Shown piece after piece: positions 16,306 through 22,425 of a DNA stretch of 38,162 nucleotides. The stretch is from Gammaproteobacteria bacterium (GTDB lineage: Bacteria; Pseudomonadota; Gammaproteobacteria; GCA-001735895). The notes under the pieces are model-generated. The model saw only the letters and a program-made list of their open reading frames with translations. It made no database searches and was not told the DNA's origin. The translations under genes and the position numbers were made by a program. The stretch is from assembly GCA_024225395.1 (NCBI GenBank), contig JAAEMR010000153.1, forward strand, positions 1-38,162, written 5' to 3'. Numbering within the stretch: the stretch's first letter is position 1; each line of letters opens with the position of its first letter.

Positions 16306-18954
16306 TTACAATCCAGTAACGGGAATGCCAGGTAATATTATAGTAAACTCTGCACCTTCTGCACTATTACTGACGTTAAACATTCCGCCCATCTCGTTTA
16401 CTATACCGTAACTGACTGAAAGCCCCAGTCCTGTACCTTTCCCCACTTCCTTGGTAGTGAAAAAAGGATCAAATACCCGGTATAGAAGCTTATCAGGAAT
16501 ACCTCCACCCGTATCTTCCATGCTCAACCAAACTTTATTACCTACCATCTTGACTGCAATGTATATTTTCATCTGTCCTGATGATGATTTCGCAAGGATT
16601 GCATCACGAGCATTCGACAATAGATTCAGTAACACTTGTTCAAAAAGTATCTGATGCCCCATCACAAGGATCGGTTCATCCGGTATATCCACTACAACTA
16701 AAATATTATTTAGTCGTAATTGTTCACCCATCATATCCAATGCGCTAGCTACACATGTATTAATATTCATGGGGGCAGGGCTTTCATCAGCGCGTCGACC
16801 AAACATCCTTAAATGATCAATAATGGATGCTGCTCGCTCTGTCTGCTCTCCAATACGCTGAAGTTTGGCTTTTAGATACTCCAAATCTATCTCAGTATTA
16901 TCCTTTGTTATCTTGCGCAGAGCATTGCCTGCTGCCATTCGAATGACATTAAGCGGCTGATTCACTTCGTGTGCCACTCCCGTTGCCATCTCGCCAACAG
17001 TGGCTAGTTTTGATGCCTGTATGAGCTGGGCTTCTGCTTCCTTCCGTTTGGTCATATCCAGTCCGAAGAAGATCACTCCTACAATATTTCCAAATACATT
17101 TCGTCGCACTGAGGCGTTAAGCAATAAATCCACACGCGTAGTATTTTTTTTATTTAACAGCACTTCAAAATTATTGAACTCGTTCTCATTGCCCTGCAAC
17201 GCCTTGACAAGCAAATGCCGCATCGGTTCCTTAAAATCCTCGGTTACGAAGTCATTCACCAGCGAACATCCTAGTGCTTCTTTTTGATGAAAACCTGTTA
17301 AAGTCTCCGTTGTTTTATTCCATTCGTTGATAATGCCATCCGAATCAACACCAAAGATGGGAGCATTGGCTGTCTCTATTAATTGATTCCGTTCTATAAA
17401 AAGTTGGTCTTTCTCTTTATTTGAATCAAGCAAGGCTGACTGTTCTAGTTCAACGCTGTTAATAAGCGTCTCGAAGTGACCAATCAAATCCTGCATTTCT
17501 TCAAAATCCGTGTCAGGCCAATCCAAAGATTCAGAATGACCCGTAGATTCGTACTTACTTACAAGAAAAGAGAGTTTTTTTAGTTGATTGGTTGCCCGAA
17601 GACTCACTATGGGGGCTAGCAGTAGCACTACAACCGTAATCAGCATGGCTAAAAACATACTTTTCCTACTATTTTCATACCTTTTATTTACAAGGGTGCC
17701 TAGAGAAGTAAAAGTCTTTAATACAACATGATTGGGTATTATTACTTCATTATTTACGTAGAACGATTTTTGCCACATTACCATGGCCGCAAGCGACTCT
17801 TTTGGATGCAGAATGTTTGATTTCTTGCTAGTTTTAAATTGATTGGTGGGGAAAATTCTATTTACATAAATCAAGTCGCCTTCATTATTCATGACATTGA
17901 TGTAATCAATGTCTGTCTTATCAGCCAGGCTAAAGAACATCGATTTATTTATCGTAAAAACCAATGTTGATCCCTCTTTTGTTTTAACCTTGAATAAAAG
18001 ATCCCGCCTCAAATTTACTTTATCAGCAGATATAATATTATCGTTTCCAGAATGCTCAGAAACATCACCATCTTTCCGTTCAAATAAAATTTTTGTCTCC
18101 CCATGTGAGTTTATTAACCTGGCTTCGATAACCTGCCTAAAATCATGTAGTTGCATAAAGGTAGAGATACGTCGATGCCAAACCTCTTCTGGATAATATT
18201 GTAAACGCATATTATATAATCGATTTAAATCTTGCTGTCTTTCTTCATATTGAGCGCTCAGAAATGATGTATATAGTTGTGCACGAGTATTTGTCTTCAT
18301 TTCATACGATACACTCTCATCTAGAGGGGACAAAACAATGGATAAGTAAGAGTACAACAGGATTGGAAGCATAGTGAATAAAGCGATGCTATTATTGATC
18401 ACACGAGTCATGGATGTAATCTCTCGCTTTCCTCTCCCAAGAAAGCTATCTAACAAATTTAACTGAATTAAGGTACTTGCAATTACGGTATTAATAATCC
18501 CGTTAAACGGCTGTTTTATCAAAATAATATCAACAGCAGTATCTGTCATTCCCAGAACATGCTTGTAAAAGAGATATATCAATGGCATGCCAATAAATAT
18601 CCAGTACACGATATCGGCCAGCATCAGGTTTTTTACTTTTTGCTTTGAGATTATTGTGCCAACAATTATAGCTTCAAGAGTGAATAATATGATTGCATAA
18701 GGGTGCCCCCAGAGTATTAAGGTATAGGATGAAACTATTAATGCAACGAGGGTTCCATATTTGACGCCGAATTGATGCACTGCAAACATGGTTGCAATAC
18801 TTCCAAAAATGAAACTGACACTAAAAAAAAGCTCCAGGCTTAAAAAATTACCTAATACCCCCAGAAGAACCAGCAATGCCAGCCTAAGGAATTTATTCTT
18901 GGTAGATAGATAACTTTTATTATCAGGGTAAGAAGTTGAGCTCTCAGAATTCAT
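16306..18954 (-). CDS. Membrane histidine kinase with multi-helix N-terminal domain, PAS, HisKA, HATPase
   Basis: The protein has 882 residues. Residues ~20-207 form a MASE-like block of about six membrane helices (LELFFSVSFIFGSIATMF, ILWGHPYAIILFTLEAIIVG). A presumed extracytoplasmic region (~210-430) precedes a last helix (FLAMLITVVVLLLAPIV, 433-450). Then come a HAMP-like stretch, a PAS domain (~520-635, APIFGVDSDGIINEWNKTTE) and the DHp helix GEMATGVAHEVNQPLNVIRM with H662. The ATPase has FEQVLLNLLSNARDAI, DTGGG, FDPFFTTKE and GTGLGLSVSYGIV. It is third in a minus-strand unit after 19688 and 18987, with 32-bp gaps on both sides. The membrane block may sense membrane state or a small ligand; the signal is unknown. 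Confidence 0.88.
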   Translation of the reverse strand: MNSESSTSYPDNKSYLSTKNKFLRLALLVLLGVLGNFLSLELFFSVSFIFGSIATMFAVHQFGVKYGTLVALIVSSYTLILWGHPYAIILFTLEAIIVGTIISKQKVKNLMLADIVYWIFIGMPLIYLFYKHVLGMTDTAVDIILIKQPFNGIINTVIASTLIQLNLLDSFLGRGKREITSMTRVINNSIALFTMLPILLYSYLSIVLSPLDESVSYEMKTNTRAQLYTSFLSAQYEERQQDLNRLYNMRLQYYPEEVWHRRISTFMQLHDFRQVIEARLINSHGETKILFERKDGDVSEHSGNDNIISADKVNLRRDLLFKVKTKEGSTLVFTINKSMFFSLADKTDIDYINVMNNEGDLIYVNRIFPTNQFKTSKKSNILHPKESLAAMVMWQKSFYVNNEVIIPNHVVLKTFTSLGTLVNKRYENSRKSMFLAMLITVVVLLLAPIVSLRATNQLKKLSFLVSKYESTGHSESLDWPDTDFEEMQDLIGHFETLINSVELEQSALLDSNKEKDQLFIERNQLIETANAPIFGVDSDGIINEWNKTTETLTGFHQKEALGCSLVNDFVTEDFKEPMRHLLVKALQGNENEFNNFEVLLNKKNTTRVDLLLNASVRRNVFGNIVGVIFFGLDMTKRKEAEAQLIQASKLATVGEMATGVAHEVNQPLNVIRMAAGNALRKITKDNTEIDLEYLKAKLQRIGEQTERAASIIDHLRMFGRRADESPAPMNINTCVASALDMMGEQLRLNNILVVVDIPDEPILVMGHQILFEQVLLNLLSNARDAILAKSSSGQMKIYIAVKMVGNKVWLSMEDTGGGIPDKLLYRVFDPFFTTKEVGKGTGLGLSVSYGIVNEMGGMFNVSNSAEGAEFTIILPGIPVTGL

Positions 18955-18986
18955 TTTTGCAGAAATTTACCTATGCCTACAGTGAT

Positions 18987-19598
18987 TTATTTAGACGGTG
19001 ACTTTTCATCAAGAAAGTACGACAGATTACTTTTTACATAGATGAGCTCACTCAAGACATCAAAAAGTCGATCCGATACATCATTCTCTATTTGCTGTAA
19101 AGACATTATATTTTTTTTCAAAGCATGAATATGCTGTTTTCTAGTTATTTGTTCTTGAACTTTTTGGACTGACTTTTTAATCGAGGCCTCGAATGAATCT
19201 GTATTAATTGGCTTTAATAAAAAATCAGTCATGCCTATTTTAATCGCATTAAGCGCTTCATCCATCCCCGCCTGACCCGTCACCATAATAGAATTAAAAT
19301 AACGGTCTTCATTATTAGTTCCTTTTTTTAATGTGTCAAGTAACTCAAAACCAGTCATTCCAGGCATTGAATAATCGGTAATAACGATTGATATGCCCTT
19401 GTTATTCTTGAATAACTCAATAGCTTCATAGGGATCTGTTGAGGTAAAATATTTATAACCGATCGAATTAACCATCTCAGCTATTTCCTGTGTAATCAAA
19501 AAATCGTCATCAATGATTAAAAATTCTACACCTGAAATTATCTCATCCGATTCATTCAGAATCGTTTCAGAGCTTTCATCTAGCATCAATTTATTCAT
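18987..19598 (-). CDS. Receiver protein with C-terminal coiled coil
   Basis: The protein has 203 residues. After 23 residues comes a receiver: FLIIDDDFLITQ, phosphoacceptor D75 in VITDYSMPGMTGFELL, T in MVTGQAG, K in FLLKPIN. Residues ~140-203 form a helical, probably coiled-coil tail (VQKVQEQITRKQHIHALKKN) with no recognised output domain. In layout it resembles the receiver and linker of the HD-GYP protein at 13320-14393 (shared GMTDFLLKPIN / NVFDFIKKPIN region), as if the enzyme domain were missing. ATG 19598 has AAAGGT upstream. It sits between the type II receiver gene and the kinase. It may act by dimerisation or as an adaptor. Confidence 0.8.
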   Translation of the reverse strand: MNKLMLDESSETILNESDEIISGVEFLIIDDDFLITQEIAEMVNSIGYKYFTSTDPYEAIELFKNNKGISIVITDYSMPGMTGFELLDTLKKGTNNEDRYFNSIMVTGQAGMDEALNAIKIGMTDFLLKPINTDSFEASIKKSVQKVQEQITRKQHIHALKKNIMSLQQIENDVSDRLFDVLSELIYVKSNLSYFLDEKSPSK

Positions 19599-19687
19599 AT
19601 GGGTTACCTTTAGTTAGTATTTCTCAAGTAGGACGGTTGTTATTACACGGATTATAAATTTAAGCTGATCCAGCATATATCTAAAGT

Positions 19688-20071
19688 CTATACATTCAGC
19701 TTGTTGCTGATAAAACGGCTGATTGACTCAACTGAAACTGGTTTTCTTAGTACCGCAGTCGACCCTGTATTTCTAATGTTTGCCTCTGCAATAAAACTAT
19801 CCTGACCCGATATCATAATAACTTCTACATCGGGAAGAAAATTTCGGATCATCGCGGTGGTTTCTAATCCATCGGTATCAGGCAAATGAAAATCCATTAA
19901 AATAAATGATGGTTTAAATTCCATTGCAAGCGTCACCGCATCATTACTATTTGTTGCCTTATGCACAGTTAACCCGTATTCTAATAATGCTTCTTCAAGC
20001 TCTTCAAGAGCATATAAATCATCATCAACAATGAGAACTGATTGATCAATAAAATAGTTATTATTTAACAT
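19688..20071 (-). CDS. Stand-alone receiver protein, type II
   Basis: The protein has 127 residues and is a single receiver: SVLIVDDDLYALEELEEAL pocket, phosphoacceptor D in FILMDFHLPDTDG, S in VIMISGQDSF, K in VLRKPVS, ending SRFISNKLNV. It is a close paralogue of 15305-15688. It is the first gene of the unit 19688 - 18987 - 16306 - 15890, with AAGGGTG before ATG 20071 and promoter module C 36 bp upstream. The 127-residue length leaves no room for an output domain. It is a likely partner of the kinase in the same unit. Confidence 0.88.
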   Translation of the reverse strand: MLNNNYFIDQSVLIVDDDLYALEELEEALLEYGLTVHKATNSNDAVTLAMEFKPSFILMDFHLPDTDGLETTAMIRNFLPDVEVIMISGQDSFIAEANIRNTGSTAVLRKPVSVESISRFISNKLNV

Positions 20072-20106
20072 TGATTACTTCACCCTTTAAAAACTGGATA
20101 TTATGA

Positions 20107-20161
20107 ATTGTAGTCACTTAATATTATCGCTGTGTGTATGGAATGTGTAAAATTGTGTAAA
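20107..20161 (-). promoter_or_regulatory. Island promoter module C
   Basis: On the minus strand TTTACACAATTTTACACA (20161-20144) matches the consensus exactly. It is followed after exactly 31 bp by TACAAT (20112-20107), 36 bp before the receiver ATG at 20071. No consensus -35 is present. Confidence 0.78.
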
Positions 20162-20209
20162 TAGAAAGGTTGATATCCTGATTTGGACTTGATCGCAGAA
20201 AAAGTGAGT

Positions 20210-20425
20210 TTAAAGATTAAACCAACATGGCTGTTTGAAGCCAAAATACGCTATGGAATCCTTACTTAGAATAAATTTGGACTGGCTTTCCTCACTGGTA
20301 ATTTCCTCTAAACTCATTTCGCCATTTGCGTCTTCATGGATAGAGCTGTTCAAGCCCAGGCCTTGGTAAGATATATTTGGCACAATTTCAACACTCGATG
20401 CAGTACAATTTGCTACCATAAGCAT
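20210..20425 (-). CDS. Doubtful 71-residue open frame
   Basis: The 71-codon frame (MLMVANCTASSVEIVPNIS at its start) lies directly upstream of promoter module C on the same strand. It has no recognisable domain, no good ribosome binding site and a composition not clearly protein-like. It could be a small gene, an eroded one or chance. It is listed because the 20072-20689 gap otherwise holds only module C. Confidence 0.25.
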   Translation of the reverse strand: MLMVANCTASSVEIVPNISYQGLGLNSSIHEDANGEMSLEEITSEESQSKFILSKDSIAYFGFKQPCWFNL

Positions 20426-20689
20426 AGAAAAGTGAAATCAATCATCAACAATACCATGTGATTCTAATACCATAGGGTCAGGCGAGGGTTTCATGGTTAT
20501 ACAGTCGGCCTCATAAAAAAATAAATAATCGATTGCAAAGAAATGGAAAGCGTCAACCCGTATACTAACGGTTCTAAGTAATTGTTATTGATCATGAAAG
20601 TTAATTGTTGTTATTGTTAATAATTGTGCTTAACTTAAGGTATTAAAAAAAACTACCAATATATCTGCAAATTAAAGTATTGAGCTCTA

Positions 20690-21415
20690 GTGAATAAAGA
20701 AAAAATTCTCATTCTAGAAGATGATGTATTAGCCCTTGATGAGGCTGCCGAAGCTATTTCTGATGAAGGGTTTTGTGTTGTTAAAGCTCGTTCAGAGCAA
20801 GAATTTAAAACTATAACAAAAAGACACACGCTAGACCTGTTACTAATTGATGTAAACCTCCCTGATGGAAACGGATTGAGTTTAGCCAGGAAAATACGTA
20901 TGGACTCCGGCGTGGGCATCATAATCGTTTCCGGTAAGAAAATAGATGAAGCAGACCGTGTTATTGGGCTTGGGTTTGGTGCAGATGACTATATAACTAA
21001 ACCTTATGGTCCGAGGGAGTTGCTGGCCCGTATCCATGCCGTTCTCAGGAGAACAAAAGGTTCTCAATACCCTGAATTAAAGTCAAATGCTGCAGGAATT
21101 GATATCATTGAGTTTCTAAACTGGCGGCTTGATTTGGGCGCTCAACAATTATCCACACCTGGGGGTGAGAACATACATTTGACTACAGCTGAATACAAGT
21201 TGCTTAAGGTTTTTCTAGAGAGACCGAACCGGGTGCTCTCCCGTGAATACCTTATTGAGGAAGTACATGATCGTGAATGGACAGTTTATGATCGGGGCAT
21301 GGATGGTCTTGTCAGTCGTTTACGTCGAAAAATACCCCTGCCTGGAAATATTCCACCATTGATAAAAACTATACGTGGGGCTGGTTATCTATTCCCCCAT
21401 TCAGTTAACAGGTAA
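20690..21415 (+). CDS. OmpR/TorR-type DNA-binding response regulator
   Basis: The protein has 241 residues. The receiver has ILILEDDVLALDEA, phosphoacceptor D54 in LLLIDVNLPDGNG, S in IIVSGK, and K103 in GADDYITKPYGPRELLARI. Residues ~140-238 are a winged-helix domain of the OmpR/PhoB family: LTTAEYKLLKVFLERPNRVL, then a recognition helix region DRGMDGLVSRLRRKI and the wing IKTIRGAGYLF, most like TorR. The start is GTG 20690 with a weak GAG site. It is the only DNA-binding protein in the island and is transcribed divergently from the unit starting at 20071. Its own upstream region lacks the tandem repeat found before the other units. I infer that it binds those repeats. Confidence 0.92.
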   Translation: MNKEKILILEDDVLALDEAAEAISDEGFCVVKARSEQEFKTITKRHTLDLLLIDVNLPDGNGLSLARKIRMDSGVGIIIVSGKKIDEADRVIGLGFGADDYITKPYGPRELLARIHAVLRRTKGSQYPELKSNAAGIDIIEFLNWRLDLGAQQLSTPGGENIHLTTAEYKLLKVFLERPNRVLSREYLIEEVHDREWTVYDRGMDGLVSRLRRKIPLPGNIPPLIKTIRGAGYLFPHSVNR

Positions 21416-21485
21416 TATTGAACTCAGTTTGAAGTGTTTCTTTGATTCGACCTGAACACCCCATTTAATACTCTCCAAACCAGTT

Positions 21486-21559
21486 GATTCCACCAAATCA
21501 AAAAGTAAAAGCGGCTAAATATGAAATATAAATAGTTTACGCACTTTTTTGATGGAATC
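21486..21559. repeat. Imperfect long inverted repeat downstream of the OmpR-type gene
   Basis: The left arm contains GATTCCA and TCAAAAAGT (21486-21506). The right arm reads ACTTTTTTGATGGAATC (21543-21559), its complement apart from a few extra bases in the left arm. The arms are separated by about 36 bp. It lies 70 bp after the regulator stop and may act as a terminator stem or be a relic of an inserted element. Confidence 0.4.
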
Positions 21560-21685
21560 ATAAAGCCGATTGCACATCATCCCGCCGTGGTCTTCACTTT
21601 GCCTCCACAGGGCCATCACACTAAAAAGATACTCCTTATACTTCACCAGGCTATTTCAGTATTAGCCAATTCCCTTTGTTTGTAA

Positions 21686-21740
21686 TTTATACAATTTTAT
21701 ACAATAGCTTCATAATACCTACATGTTCTCATTATATGAT
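21686..21740 (+). promoter_or_regulatory. Island promoter module D
   Basis: On the plus strand TTTATACAATTTTATACA (21686-21703) is followed after exactly 31 bp by TATGAT (21735-21740), 31 bp before ATG 21771. Two C-to-T changes separate the repeat from the consensus, one in the same position of each half. Confidence 0.72.
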
Positions 21741-21770
21741 AGATACAGGATAAACAGGTAAGGGTAACCA

Positions 21771-21872
21771 ATGAATCATGTAATTATTTTTATGGCATCC
21801 GAAAATATGTGCCATAAATTTTTGAGTCATCAGTCAATCAGAATAACCTCAATAATAAATAGCATCTCATGA
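21771..21872 (+). pseudogene. Frameshifted start of a broken histidine kinase (33 codons)
   Basis: ATG 21771 has AAGGG upstream and follows promoter module D. The 33-residue product includes NHVIIFMASENM, which matches QPLNVIRMASGNI just after the phosphoacceptor histidine of the neighbouring kinases. From the shared Met of MAS to the Arg of the RAS/RAA motif the intact paralogues have 96 nt. Here there are 95 nt, so one base is missing and the frame ends at a TGA overlapping the next ATG. The histidine and all sensor domains are absent. It may still be translated and could couple translation to the next frame. Confidence 0.7.
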
Positions 21873-22414
21873 TGAACGAAATCAATCGCGCATCAGCCAT
21901 CGTTGACCACATAGAGATGTTGGTGCATCAGGAGAATTATGCCTGGATCAAACTTGACCCGAGAGAAATCGTTCATTCAGTGCTTACTCTCGTGGGTGAG
22001 CCGTTTCACCTGGCTAATGTTAAAATAAAACTTATATTGCCTGACACTTGTCAGCAAATACAGTGCATACCAAACCAGTTTGAACGGGTACTGCTAAATA
22101 TACTGATTAATTCCTGGTATGCAATTAATTCTGACCATGCTAAAGAATACAAATGCATACAGATTAAAATTGATACCGGTATTGACGATAAGATCAAAAT
22201 TTCCATAGAGGATTCAGGGGGCGGTATAGATGAAACAATTATTGACAGGGTTTTCGACCCATTCTTTACAACCAAGGATGTCAGCACGAGTGCCGGTCTG
22301 GGATTATTCATTTGCTACCGCATTGTTCACAATATGAACGGCAGCATAACCACATTCAATACCGGGCAAGGAGCAAAATTCGAAATCATATTGCCGGTTA
22401 TCGACAGCAATTAG
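21869..22414 (+). CDS. Truncated histidine kinase: ATPase domain without phosphoacceptor histidine
   Basis: The product has 181 residues. Residues 4-20 (INRASAIVDHIEMLVHQ) match the second DHp helix of the island kinases. The rest is a full HATPase_c domain: FERVLLNILINSWYAI (N box), EDSGGGI (G1), FDPFFTTKD (F box), SAGLGLFICYRIV (G2, usually GTGLGLS) and EIILPV. The H box and sensors are lost and a frameshift separates it from the 33-codon fragment upstream, so it may be a pseudogene. The ATPase motifs remain nearly intact, so it could also be an ATP-binding partner or a competitor of kinase dimers. It overlaps the preceding frame by ATGA and lies 11 bp before the intact kinase at 22426, in one likely transcript. 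Confidence 0.7.
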   Translation: MMNEINRASAIVDHIEMLVHQENYAWIKLDPREIVHSVLTLVGEPFHLANVKIKLILPDTCQQIQCIPNQFERVLLNILINSWYAINSDHAKEYKCIQIKIDTGIDDKIKISIEDSGGGIDETIIDRVFDPFFTTKDVSTSAGLGLFICYRIVHNMNGSITTFNTGQGAKFEIILPVIDSN

Positions 22415-22425
22415 GGATAAATATC

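Larger units (their letters stand above)
21416..21770. other. Intergenic region with inverted repeat, possible small frame and module D
   Basis: This 355-bp gap holds the inverted repeat at 21486-21559 and promoter module D at 21686-21740. A 43-codon minus-strand frame (21515-21646, GTG start, containing ALWRQSEDHGGMMCNRLYDS) reads rather like protein but has no ribosome binding site or recognisable relative. Confidence 0.4.

Noticed and set aside
20641-20689. Tandem GTAAA repeat upstream of the OmpR-type gene
   Set aside because: Looked for on both strands from 20426 to 20689; only AT-rich TTGTTATTG-type runs were found, not the 18-mer.
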